Shown in pieces: positions 7,853-15,336 of a stretch of DNA of 15,507 bases. The DNA comes from JAQBGV01 sp032128395. Lineage in GTDB: Bacteria; Planctomycetota; UBA8108; UBA1146. The position numbers and the translations under genes are program-made. How positions within the stretch are numbered: the first letter of the stretch is position 1; every line of letters begins with the position of its first letter. The notes beneath the pieces are model-generated. The model saw nothing but the letters and a program-made list of their open reading frames with translations. It had not been told where the DNA came from and did no database searches. The DNA is taken from assembly GCA_032128395.1 (NCBI GenBank), contig JAQBGV010000214.1:1-15507 (forward strand), read 5' to 3'.

Positions 7853-8143
7853 GCGGTCCCTCTAGAATGGCGACGCCCCACACCCACCCGCTGTGGACCC
7901 GGGATCGCCGATCCACGGTTATCCTAACGCTCTGCAGCCGCGAAATCGCTGTGCCCGCATCCGGGGCCCTGCTATTCTCACCCGCCTCGGATGTTCCGTG
8001 AACGCCCCGACCGTTCCGCCTGGGAACCGTATCGCCGGGAACCGTACCGCCGGAAGTCGAATCGCCGGGAAACGGGGCCGGGGAACGGGATCGCCGGGAA
8101 AATCGGGGTGGAGGAAGAGGCCGGCGCGGGAAGAGGGGCAGTC
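7853..8143. promoter_or_regulatory. Divergent promoter region and leader of the leucine-degradation operon
   Basis: The 291 bp lie between the minus-strand protease-like gene and the plus-strand carboxylase operon, so promoters for both are expected. A possible plus-strand extended -10 (TGCTATTCT, 7970-7978) exists, but no good -35 precedes it. If real, it leaves a leader of about 160 bases that includes a 15-bp tandem repeat (8020-8108). An in-frame ATG at 7991 opens onto this repeat and is not believed to be the gene start. Confidence 0.35.
8020..8108 (+). repeat. Degenerate 15-bp tandem repeat in operon leader
   Basis: About six units follow a CCGGGAACCGTATCG-like consensus: 8020-8034, 8035-8049, 8050-8064 and 8065-8079 in exact 15-base register, then a 14-base unit (8080-8093) and a final partial unit from 8094. 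The first two units differ at two positions and later ones are more diverged. The array ends about 35 bases before the mccB start codon and so would be in the mRNA leader. Confidence 0.75.
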
Positions 8144-9766
8144 ATGCGTCGGCTCGAGAGCCGCATCCACACGGGCGATGCGGAATTCCGACAGAACGCA
8201 GAGACCTCCGCGACGCGCCTCGGCGAGCTCCGCACTGCCCTCGAGCGGGTCCGTCGGGGCGGCTCTGACAAAGCGGTCGAACGCCACCAGAGCCGCGGGA
8301 AGATGTTCGTCCGCGACCGGATCGATGCCCTCCTCGACTCCGGCTCTCCCTTCCTCGAACTCGGCACCCTCGCGGGGTGGAACCTGTACGAGAGCGACGC
8401 CGATGGAGGTCCGCTCCCCTCCGCCGGAATCGTCACCGGCATCGGCCGAGTCTCCGGGCGGCTCGCGATGATCGTCGCGAACGACGCCACCGTGAAGGGG
8501 GGAAGCTATCACCCGATCACGGTGAAGAAGCACCTGCGAGCTCAGGAGATCGCGGAGGAGAACCGTCTCCCCTGCGTCTATTTGGTCGACTCCGGGGGCG
8601 CGTTCCTGCCGCTGCAGGCGGACGTCTTCCCCGATCGCGACCACTTCGGGCGGATCTTCTACAACCAGGCGCGCATGTCGGCGAAAGGGATCGCCCAGAT
8701 CTCGGTGGTGCTCGGTTCGTGCACCGCAGGGGGCGCGTACGTCCCGGCGATGAGCGACGAAGCGATCATCGTTCAGAACCAGGGGACGATCTTCCTCGGC
8801 GGGCCGCCTCTCGTGAAGGCGGCGACCGGTGAAGAGGTGACCGCGGAAGAGCTCGGCGGCGGCGACGTGCACAGCCGCAAGAGCGGGGTCACCGACCATC
8901 TGGCGAAGGATGACGCGAGCGCACTCGAGCTCGCGCGGTCATCGGTATCGGCGCTCCCGATGCGCGCACCGACCCCGTTCGACCGGATCGATCCCGCCCC
9001 TCCCGCCTTCGCCACGGAGGAACTCCACGGGATCATCCCCGCCGACACCCGAACTCCGTTCCCGATCCGGGAAGTGATCGCGCGCATCGTCGACGGCAGT
9101 CTCTTCCACGAGTTCAAGGCGCTCTACGGTACGACACTGATTTGCGGGTTCGCGCGGATCCACGGCTACCTCGTGGGAGTGGTGGCGAACGAAGGTGTGC
9201 TCTTCTCCGAGTCCGCGCTCAAGGGAACCCACTTCGTCGAACTGTGCAGCCAGCGCGGGGTCCCCCTGATTTTCCTGCAGAACATCACCGGGTTCATGGT
9301 CGGGAAGAAGTACGAAGAGGGCGGGATCGCGAAGGACGGAGCCAAACTCGTCCACGCGGTCGCGAACTCCCCATCCCCCCGCTTCACGGTGATCGTCGGC
9401 GGCTCCCACGGGGCCGGGAACTATGGGATGTGCGGGCGGGCGTACCAGCCCCGTCAGCTCTGGATGTGGCCGAATGCCCGGATCTCGGTGATGGGGGGGG
9501 AGCAGGCGGCGCAGGTCCTCCTGACGATCAAACGCGACCAGCTCGCCGCGGAGGGGAAGAAGCTCACCGTGAAGGAGGAGGAAGCGATCACCGCCCCGAT
9601 CCTGGAGAAGTACGAACACGAGGGGAGCCCCTATTATTCGAGCGCGCGACTGTGGGACGATGGAGTGATCGACCCGACCCAGACCCGCGACGTGCTCGGA
9701 CTCGGGATCGAAGCCGCCGCCTGCGCCCCGCTCGCGGAGCGCAGGATCGGCATCTACCGGATGTGA
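8144..9766 (+). CDS. mccB: Methylcrotonyl-CoA carboxylase, carboxyltransferase (beta) subunit
   Basis: The 540-residue protein moves the carboxyl group from carboxybiotin to 3-methylcrotonyl-CoA, giving 3-methylglutaconyl-CoA in leucine breakdown. Both crotonase-fold halves are complete. The N half has VDSGGAFLPLQADVFPD (148-164) and GSCTAGGAYVPAMSDE (191-206), an MCC-type motif; the C half has FLQNITGFMVGKKYEEGGIAKDGAK (377-401) and GGSHGAGNYGMCGRAYQPR (419-437). Length (about 535) is normal for the family. ATG at 8144 is preceded by AAGAGGGG at about 7 bases; upstream in-frame sequence is a tandem repeat. Geranyl-CoA carboxylase is the closest alternative, but the adjoining methylglutaconyl-CoA hydratase and HMG-CoA lyase genes favour leucine catabolism. 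It is the first gene of the operon, 16 bases before the next. Confidence 0.95.
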   Translation: MRRLESRIHTGDAEFRQNAETSATRLGELRTALERVRRGGSDKAVERHQSRGKMFVRDRIDALLDSGSPFLELGTLAGWNLYESDADGGPLPSAGIVTGIGRVSGRLAMIVANDATVKGGSYHPITVKKHLRAQEIAEENRLPCVYLVDSGGAFLPLQADVFPDRDHFGRIFYNQARMSAKGIAQISVVLGSCTAGGAYVPAMSDEAIIVQNQGTIFLGGPPLVKAATGEEVTAEELGGGDVHSRKSGVTDHLAKDDASALELARSSVSALPMRAPTPFDRIDPAPPAFATEELHGIIPADTRTPFPIREVIARIVDGSLFHEFKALYGTTLICGFARIHGYLVGVVANEGVLFSESALKGTHFVELCSQRGVPLIFLQNITGFMVGKKYEEGGIAKDGAKLVHAVANSPSPRFTVIVGGSHGAGNYGMCGRAYQPRQLWMWPNARISVMGGEQAAQVLLTIKRDQLAAEGKKLTVKEEEAITAPILEKYEHEGSPYYSSARLWDDGVIDPTQTRDVLGLGIEAAACAPLAERRIGIYRM

Positions 9767-9782
9767 TCGGAAAGGGATCCGG

Positions 9783-10574
9783 ATGAGCTTCGAAACGATT
9801 CATGTTACCCACCATGGTCCCCGTGCGACGGTGACCCTCGCCCGCCCCGAAGTGCGCAACGCCTTCGATGATCGGATGGTTCGTGAACTGACCGAGGCCT
9901 TCGAGGCGCTCGGTGCAGATGACGCGACGCGCCTGGTCGTGCTCGCCGGCGAGGGCAAGGTCTTCTCCGCCGGCGCGGATCTGCAGTGGATGCGGGGGAT
10001 GATCGAGTACGGCGAAGCGGAGAACATCCGCGACGCGGAGGCGATGGCGGGGATGTTCCTCGCGATCGACCGTTGTCCGAAACCAGTCCTCGCCCGCGTG
10101 CAGCGCGCCGCGCTCGGGGGAGGTGCGGGTCTCGTCGCCGCGGTCGACATCGCGATCGCGGAAGAGGGTGCGACTCTCGCATTCAGTGAGGTCCGCCTCG
10201 GCATCATCCCCGCGGCGATCTCGCCCTTCGTCGTCGCGAAGATCGGCTCCGCACACGCCAGGCGCTACTTCCTCACCGGAGAGCGCTTCGACGCCGCGGA
10301 GGCCCGCCGCATCGGTCTCGTCGCGGAAATCGCGCCGGAGGGAGCGCTCGATGCGGCGGTCGACCGCATCGCCCGGGAGATCCTCGAGTGCGGCCCCGAG
10401 GCGGTCACCGCTGCGAAGGCGCTCGTCCCGGTGGTCTCGGGAGCCCCGAATCGAGCATCCCTGACCGCCGAGACCGCCCGCCGAATCGCCGAGCGCCGGG
10501 CGAGCGATGAGGGACAGCAGGGGATGCTCGCGTTCCTCGAGAAACGGCCTGCCCCGTGGATGCCCCCGGAGTGA
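9783..10574 (+). CDS. liuC: Methylglutaconyl-CoA hydratase (enoyl-CoA hydratase family)
   Basis: The 263-residue crotonase-fold protein is predicted to hydrate 3-methylglutaconyl-CoA to HMG-CoA. The oxyanion-hole segments are FSAGADLQWMR (61-71), where ADLxWM is typical of LiuC-type hydratases, and LGGGAGL (111-117). SEVRLGIIPAAISPFVVAKIG (135-155) includes Glu136 and the IIPA.ISP signature seen in methylglutaconyl-CoA hydratases. Length is typical of monofunctional family members (255-270). ATG at 9783 has AAAGGGA about 7 bases upstream. Substrate assignment rests on the motif and on its place between carboxylase subunit genes; a generic enoyl-CoA hydratase is possible but less likely. Its 3-prime end overlaps the biotin carboxylase start. 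Confidence 0.9.
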   Translation: MSFETIHVTHHGPRATVTLARPEVRNAFDDRMVRELTEAFEALGADDATRLVVLAGEGKVFSAGADLQWMRGMIEYGEAENIRDAEAMAGMFLAIDRCPKPVLARVQRAALGGGAGLVAAVDIAIAEEGATLAFSEVRLGIIPAAISPFVVAKIGSAHARRYFLTGERFDAAEARRIGLVAEIAPEGALDAAVDRIAREILECGPEAVTAAKALVPVVSGAPNRASLTAETARRIAERRASDEGQQGMLAFLEKRPAPWMPPE

Positions 10575-12103
10575 CGGGAAAGCGGAGCTCCGCTCCCCGG
10601 CCGGTGGTCCTCGTCGCCAATCGCGGCGAGATCGCCCGCCGCGTGCTCCGCACCTGTCGAACACTCGGCCTGCAGACGATCGCCGTCCACTCCGATGTCG
10701 ACGCGCGGGCCCCGTTCGTTGCGGACGCAGATGTCGCAGCGCCCCTCGGCGGCGACTCCCCCGCCGAGAGCTATCTCGACGCCCGAAAGATCATCGCCGC
10801 CGGGCGCGCTCACGGCGCGACGATGGTGCATCCAGGATACGGATTCCTCTCCGAGAACGCAGATTTCGCGCGGGCGGTCGAAGCGGAGGGGTGGATCTTC
10901 ATCGGCCCCACCCCGGAAAACATCGAGTCGATGGGGGACAAGACCCGGGCGATCGAGGAGGCGCGCGGGGCGGGTGTGCCGACGATCCGCAGCTACGTGC
11001 CGGCGCCGGGTGAGGATCCGGACCTCGAGACCCTCACCGCCGAGGCCCGCACGGTCGGACTCCCGCTGATGATCAAGGCCGCTGCGGGAGGCGGAGGAAA
11101 GGGGATGCGGATCGCCCACCGCGAAGAGGAACTCCCGGAACTGATCGCCGCTGCCCGTCGCGAAGCGCAGGCCGCTTTCGGCGATGGCCGTCTGTTCCTC
11201 GAGCGCTACCTCGTCGGAGCGCGACATGTCGAGGTGCAACTGCTCGGGGATGGCGCCGGCGCTGCGATCGCACTCGGCGAACGCGACTGCTCCCTCCAGC
11301 GCCGCCACCAGAAACTGATCGAGGAGTGTCCCGCCCCTGGCCTCTCGGAGAAGACCCGCCGCGCGATGCACGAGGCGGCGGTCGCCCTCGCCGAGCGGGT
11401 TCGGTATCGGGGCGCGGGGACGGTGGAGTTCATCCTCGACCGGGAAGGGGACTTTCACTTCCTCGAGATGAATACGCGGCTCCAGGTGGAGCACCCGGTC
11501 ACCGAGGCGGTGTTCGGACTCGATCTCGTCGCGGCCCAGTTCGCGATCGCGGCGGGCACCATCGACCTCGACGAGCTCAGAGCACTCTCTCCCCGCGGTC
11601 ACGCGATCGAACTGCGGGTCTACGCCGAGGATCCAGCCAGCGGCTTCCTCCCCTCGATCGGCCGACTCGAAGCGGTGTGCTTCTCCGATGCCCCGGGGAT
11701 CCGCATCGACAGCGGGGTGATCACCGGCAGCACGGTGCCGATCGAGTACGACCCTCTGCTCGCGAAGTTGATCGCGTGGGGAGAGTCGCGCGAGCAAGCG
11801 ATCGAACGACTCCGGGCCGCGATCGCGGACAGCTTCATCGCCGGGGTCGAGACGACGCTCGCCTTCGGACGCGACCTTCTCGGTCGAGAAGAGTTCCGCA
11901 CCGGAGACGTGTGCACCACGACCATCGCCGACCGCATGACCCCGTGGTCCCCTCCCCCGGTCGATGCCCAGTGGCACGAGACGATCATCGCCGCGGGGCG
12001 GCACCTCCTCGCCGGGCGGCGAGGCGGTCGAGGAGACGGTCCGCCAGGAGGGGAGCCGGCGTCCCCATCGGAGTCCCTCGTCGATTGGCGGCACCTCGGA
12101 TGA
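10556..12103 (+). CDS. mccA: Methylcrotonyl-CoA carboxylase, biotin carboxylase subunit (alpha subunit lacking its carrier domain)
   Basis: The 515-residue protein carboxylates biotin using ATP and bicarbonate. The N-terminal domain has VLVANRGEIARRV (18-30) and MVHPGYGFLSEN (90-101). The ATP-grasp region has the glycine-rich loop AAAGGGGKGMR (175-185), GERDCSLQRRHQKLIEECPAP (241-261) and EMNTRLQVEHPVTE (304-317, catalytic region); the C-terminal domain runs to about 465. The final 40 residues are Gly/Arg/Pro-rich and end SLVDWRHLG, which resembles the start of the BT linker domain of full MCC alpha chains. The biotin domain is in the next frame, joined by an ATGA overlap; summed lengths (515+154) equal a usual one-piece alpha subunit. 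Start is GTG at 10556 (19-base overlap with liuC); a second GTG at 10571 making a GTGA overlap is an alternative. Confidence 0.93.
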   Translation: MDAPGVTGKRSSAPRPVVLVANRGEIARRVLRTCRTLGLQTIAVHSDVDARAPFVADADVAAPLGGDSPAESYLDARKIIAAGRAHGATMVHPGYGFLSENADFARAVEAEGWIFIGPTPENIESMGDKTRAIEEARGAGVPTIRSYVPAPGEDPDLETLTAEARTVGLPLMIKAAAGGGGKGMRIAHREEELPELIAAARREAQAAFGDGRLFLERYLVGARHVEVQLLGDGAGAAIALGERDCSLQRRHQKLIEECPAPGLSEKTRRAMHEAAVALAERVRYRGAGTVEFILDREGDFHFLEMNTRLQVEHPVTEAVFGLDLVAAQFAIAAGTIDLDELRALSPRGHAIELRVYAEDPASGFLPSIGRLEAVCFSDAPGIRIDSGVITGSTVPIEYDPLLAKLIAWGESREQAIERLRAAIADSFIAGVETTLAFGRDLLGREEFRTGDVCTTTIADRMTPWSPPPVDAQWHETIIAAGRHLLAGRRGGRGDGPPGGEPASPSESLVDWRHLG

Positions 12104-12564
12104 CCGAGCGGGTGCACGTCGACCGAGACGGAACGATCCACGTCCCAGGGCTCCCCCCCGCGCGGATTCTCTCCTTCACCCCACCGCTCCTGGTGCTCGA
12201 GCGCGAGGGGCGGATCCGAAAGGTGTTTCTCGCGCCGGGGGATCGGGGTGGATGGTTCGGGCTGGACGGACAGAGCTTCCCGATCCCCTCGACGTCGGGG
12301 CCGGCCGCGGCGGGGGTGGGGAGCGCTGAGCCTCTCGCCGGAGACCTGACCGCTCCGATGCCAGGACGCGTCCTCGAGGTGCTCGTCGCCGTCGGGGATG
12401 GTGTCGTCGCGGGAACCCGACTCCTCATCCTCGAGGCGATGAAGATGGAGACTCCGATCCGGGCTCCCGCGGCCGGGACGGTGCGCGTGATCCATGTCGC
12501 GATGGGAGACGCGGTCGATCCCGGCCAAGTGCTCATCGAAATCGACGGCGCGGAGTCGTCGTGA
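12100..12564 (+). CDS. Biotin carboxyl carrier protein of the methylcrotonyl-CoA carboxylase
   Basis: The 154-residue protein carries biotin between the carboxylase and carboxyltransferase active sites. The biotinyl domain covers about 82-150: APMPGRVLEVLVAVGDGV, then the lysine motif EAMKME with Lys115 as the biotin attachment site, then AAGTVRVIHVAMGDAVDPGQVLIEID, all complete. Residues 1-60 are short beta-rich sequence (VHVDRDGTIHVPG, RKVFLAPGDRGGWFGLDG) that may be the remainder of a BT domain, followed by a Pro/Ala/Gly hinge. ATG at 12100 overlaps the biotin carboxylase stop (ATGA), and the 3-prime end overlaps the HMG-CoA lyase start (GTGA), so translation is probably coupled. In most bacteria this segment is fused to the biotin carboxylase; here it is separate, or a single-base indel has separated it. 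Confidence 0.9.
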   Translation: MTERVHVDRDGTIHVPGLPPARILSFTPPLLVLEREGRIRKVFLAPGDRGGWFGLDGQSFPIPSTSGPAAAGVGSAEPLAGDLTAPMPGRVLEVLVAVGDGVVAGTRLLILEAMKMETPIRAPAAGTVRVIHVAMGDAVDPGQVLIEIDGAESS

Positions 12565-13490
12565 CCCCCCGCCCCCGCTCGGTGCGAATCGTCGAGGTCG
12601 GCCCGCGAGACGGCCTGCAGAACCAACCGGTCGTACTGCCGACGGCGACCAAGCTCGCCTGGATCGAGAAGCTCGCCGGGGCCGGGCTGCGCAACATCGA
12701 GGTGACGAGTTTCGTGCGTCCCGATCGAGTTCCGCAGCTCGCCGACGCGTCCGACGTGGCGGCGGGACTCCCGCAGATCGAGGGGGTGCAGTACAGCGCG
12801 CTCGTTCCCAACCAGAAGGGTCTCGACCGCGCCCTCGCTGCAGGGATCGACCGAGTCGCGTTCTTCACCGCCGCGAGCGACACCTTCTGCCGCAAGAACA
12901 TCAACATGAGCATCGACGAGTCGATCGAGCGCTACGGCGAGATGCTCGCGAATTCTCCCCACGAGACCTTCTCGGTCCGGGCCTACGTCTCGACCTGTTT
13001 CGGCTGCCCGTACGAGGGAGAAGTCCCGACCGAGGCGGTGCTGCGCGTCTGTCGCGATCTCGTCCAACTGTCGATCGACGAGCTGGTGATTTGCGACACC
13101 ATCGGGGTCGCGACCCCGGCGGACATCCATCGCATTCTCGACGTCATCGCCACCCCCGATCTCTTCCTCAACTTCGATCCGACGGATCAGATCGCCCTGC
13201 ACCTGCACGACACCCGAGGCACCGCCCTCGTAAACGTCTACGCCGCCCTCGAGCACGGCATCTCGATCTTCGACGCCGCCGCGGGCGGCCTCGGCGGTTG
13301 CCCGTTCGCCCCGGGGGCGAGCGGCAACCTCGCGACCGAAGACCTGGTCTACCTCCTCCGCGGTCTGGGGATCGAGACGGGGGTCGACCTGGAGAAGCTG
13401 ACCGAAGCGAGCCTGTGGTTCGAGAACGAGCTCGGCAGAACCCTACCGGGACGAGTGGTCGGCGCAGCGAGGGCGAGGCCGGGCGCCTGA
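12561..13490 (+). CDS. mvaB: Hydroxymethylglutaryl-CoA lyase
   Basis: The 309-residue TIM-barrel enzyme cleaves HMG-CoA to acetyl-CoA and acetoacetate, the last step of leucine degradation. The catalytic set is complete: EVGPRDGLQN with Arg16 and Asp17, Glu47 in IEVTSFV, metal ligands His214 and His216 in LHLHDTRG, catalytic Cys247 in GGLGGCPFAPGASGN, and Asn256. The spacings Asp17-Glu47 (30), His214-Cys247 (33) and Cys247-Asn256 (9) equal those of human HMG-CoA lyase, which separates it from isopropylmalate/homocitrate synthases. Length is typical (about 300). It starts with GTG at 12561 in a GTGA overlap with the carrier-protein gene, and is the last gene of the operon. It ends 7 bases before a long palindrome that may shape the transcript end. 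Confidence 0.95.
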   Translation: MTPRPRSVRIVEVGPRDGLQNQPVVLPTATKLAWIEKLAGAGLRNIEVTSFVRPDRVPQLADASDVAAGLPQIEGVQYSALVPNQKGLDRALAAGIDRVAFFTAASDTFCRKNINMSIDESIERYGEMLANSPHETFSVRAYVSTCFGCPYEGEVPTEAVLRVCRDLVQLSIDELVICDTIGVATPADIHRILDVIATPDLFLNFDPTDQIALHLHDTRGTALVNVYAALEHGISIFDAAAGGLGGCPFAPGASGNLATEDLVYLLRGLGIETGVDLEKLTEASLWFENELGRTLPGRVVGAARARPGA

Positions 13491-13497
13491 GATGAAA

Positions 13498-13611
13498 TGC
13501 GTGGGGACTGGCTCACGACAGGAGTGCCTGTCCCTGCTTCAGTCCGGATGCGAGCCGGTCCCCCTTGGCGAAAGATGGGACAGGCCGCTGTGCAGAGCCA
13601 GTCCCCACGCA
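13498..13611. repeat. REPIN/MITE-like long palindrome with 17-bp perfect terminal inverted repeats
   Basis: The ends TGCGTGGGGACTGGCTC (13498-13514) and GAGCCAGTCCCCACGCA (13595-13611) are perfect 17-base inverted repeats. Nested inside are CCTGTCCC (13527-13534) paired with GGGACAGG (13577-13584), a hairpin GACAGG-AGTG-CCTGTC (13517-13532), and a third near-copy GAGCCGGTCCCC (13552-13563). This double-palindrome plan fits REP doublets (REPINs) mobilised by RAYT transposases, or a small MITE. No transposase is present. It fills the gap between two convergent genes and probably also acts as a strong RNA hairpin for both. Confidence 0.7.
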
Positions 13612-13613
13612 AG

Positions 13614-15218
13614 TCAGGGACATGCCGGAAAGCCTCCGCACCCGAGCGAATCCGTCGTCGGATCATCGCCGCAGCCGGGGAACGGCGCTGGCAGCGCGAT
13701 CGGAGGACCGGTCGGGAACAGAGTTCCGAGGGCGGCCACTGCGTCTGCGATGTTGAGCGACCCATCATCGTTCGCGTCGCACGCATCCTCGCAGGAGAGA
13801 GTGGGCGCACCCCCCGTGGGGAACAGGAATCCCAGCACGAAGACCGCGTCCGCGATGTTGAAGAGCCCATCCGCGTTGCAATCCCCGCGGGTCAGTCCCC
13901 CACCGCTCGGGGAGAGCGGCAGACGCAGGAACGTATCGCCGAGGTTGGCGCCGATCGCGTTCCGCAGCGTCGCGAGGAAGTAGAGGGCTCCATCGCTCCC
14001 GACGAACGAATCATTGGGGGTGAAACTGCGCAGGAACGTGTCGTCATCGAAGGCCCCGTTCCCGTCGAGATCGACGGGGTCCCCCTCGCGAACGAGGATA
14101 GTGTCGCCGTTCCGGACCAGGACCGTATCCGCGTCAGGGTCCAGACTGCTCGTGTTCCCCGCGATGAAGCTGTCCCCCGAGCTGCTCACCAGAGCCACTC
14201 CGATCGCGTCCCCCCAGAGTTCCGGGTTTCCGGCGGTGATCGGGTCACCGGTCCGCAGGAGCAGGGTCCCGTCCAAGACCACCCAGTCCGAGTCGTCCGC
14301 GAAGTCTCCTCGAGCGATCCAGGTGCCATCGGTGAGCATCTTGGTGTGGAAGATCGCAGCTGCGGCTTCCGCGGTCCCCGGAACCGGGGCTCCGGCGGAG
14401 ATCTCGATCACGCCATCGACCGCGAGCACGTCGGTCGAGTTGAAGGTGTCCCCCATCGCGAACCAGTGCGCTCCATCCGGAGTCGTCTGGAACTCGTTGC
14501 TGTCGAACCCGTCCCAGGTGTCCCCCCCGATCGGGGTGAACCCGCTCTGCGCGAAACCTAGATTGCCGTAGAAGATCGCCGGCCGGTTCGCCGAGCTCAC
14601 GTTGTTGATCGTCACGGCGACGAAACCCACGTCGCCATTATCGAGCAGATGGATCGAGTTCAGGGAATTCCCGAACGTCTCGTCCCCAGCCGGGCCCGTC
14701 GAGTCCTGCAACCCGAGGGCGGGATCACTCTCTTGGATCACCACCGTGAACGTCAGGCCGTCGAACACGATCACCTTCTCCTTGAAGTCGGGGTTCCCAT
14801 CGCGAGCGCGCGCGCCGTAGGCGAAGTTCCCCGCGGAATCGAATCCCGCCACCCCGTCGAAGAACTCGTACACCTCGGGGGAAACCCCACCGTGAACCGG
14901 TTGACCCTCCTGCGCGAACACGCTCCCCACCGCGCCGCTCCCGAGGAGCAGCACGTTCGCGAGGTCCGGCCCCTGCTGCGTGGATCCGTGGAGGATCCAC
15001 TGGTCCCCGGTCGGGCTCGGGGCGAGATCGAGCATCGAGAGGAACTCGGCGGTCACCGGCTGACCGGTCAGATCCATCGCCCCCGGCACGATCGCAGTCG
15101 GGGAACCGGGCACCTCGGAGAAGATCACCTCGACCTGAGCGAAGCTCCGGCCGGCGACCGAGCCTGCGATGAGAAGAGAAACGCAAAGCACGATCGAGCG
15201 GCGCGGTGTGGAAGCCAT
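13614..15218 (-). CDS. Secreted protein with C-terminal dockerin-like calcium-binding repeats
   Basis: The gene encodes 534 residues. A signal peptide is clear: basic start (TPRR), hydrophobic core IVLCVSLLIAGSVAG and a cleavage site near SFA/QVEV (residue 27). The bulk (28-440) is beta-rich, acidic sequence with irregular repeats of the kind GTLLLRTGDPI and GDTILVREGDPV, a style seen in large planctomycete secreted proteins; it may be propeller-like. At 445-505 two EF-hand-like loops, DCNADGLFNIADAVFVLGFLF and DANDDGSLNIADAVAALGTLF, form a type I dockerin-like pair, with paired cysteines around it and a Cys-rich tail. The start is ATG at 15218 with GGAGAG 6 bases upstream; a TTG at 15230 overlaps that site and is rejected. 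It probably binds calcium outside the cytoplasm; no enzyme domain is recognised. Convergent with the leucine operon. Confidence 0.87.
   Translation of the reverse strand: MASTPRRSIVLCVSLLIAGSVAGRSFAQVEVIFSEVPGSPTAIVPGAMDLTGQPVTAEFLSMLDLAPSPTGDQWILHGSTQQGPDLANVLLLGSGAVGSVFAQEGQPVHGGVSPEVYEFFDGVAGFDSAGNFAYGARARDGNPDFKEKVIVFDGLTFTVVIQESDPALGLQDSTGPAGDETFGNSLNSIHLLDNGDVGFVAVTINNVSSANRPAIFYGNLGFAQSGFTPIGGDTWDGFDSNEFQTTPDGAHWFAMGDTFNSTDVLAVDGVIEISAGAPVPGTAEAAAAIFHTKMLTDGTWIARGDFADDSDWVVLDGTLLLRTGDPITAGNPELWGDAIGVALVSSSGDSFIAGNTSSLDPDADTVLVRNGDTILVREGDPVDLDGNGAFDDDTFLRSFTPNDSFVGSDGALYFLATLRNAIGANLGDTFLRLPLSPSGGGLTRGDCNADGLFNIADAVFVLGFLFPTGGAPTLSCEDACDANDDGSLNIADAVAALGTLFPTGPPIALPAPFPGCGDDPTTDSLGCGGFPACP
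13704..13886 (-). other. Paired dockerin-like EF-hand loops
   Basis: This segment encodes two calcium loops of the pattern DxNxDGxxNIADAVxxLxxLF about 36 residues apart, linked by PTGGAPTLSCEDAC. The loops keep the Asp/Asn ligands at positions 1, 3 and 5 of an EF-hand and the following helix. In clostridia such pairs bind cohesins; in planctomycetes they occur on many proteins without known scaffoldins, so a calcium-stabilised anchoring role is inferred only. Confidence 0.8.
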
Positions 15219-15232
15219 GATTCTCTCCAATT

Positions 15233-15250
15233 GCGCTCACTGTGAGTGCG
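15233..15250 (-). promoter_or_regulatory. Palindrome in leader of dockerin-like gene, candidate operator or RNA hairpin
   Basis: The plus strand reads GCGCTCAC-T-GTGAGTGC: 8-base arms around one central base with one mismatch (a possible G-U pair in RNA on one strand). It sits about 5 bases upstream of the gene's Shine-Dalgarno sequence. It could be a repressor site or, if transcribed, too tight a loop to be a good RNA hairpin. Confidence 0.25.
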
Positions 15251-15336
15251 GAAAACGGGCCGAACACACCTTCGGCGACCCAGCCCCATCAAGCAAGACG
15301 GGACAAGAGAAGAGAACCCGGACCCCGCCGTCCGTC

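Noticed and set aside
7991..8143. Extended N-terminus for the carboxylase beta subunit
   Set aside because: The added residues come from the 15-bp repeat; ATG at 8144 has a good ribosome binding site and matches family length.
10265..12094. 609-codon open frame on the minus strand opposite the biotin carboxylase
   Set aside because: It is antisense to a fully conserved gene, its translation is low-complexity Arg/Asp/Gly with no family features, and long antisense frames are expected from the GC-rich codon use.
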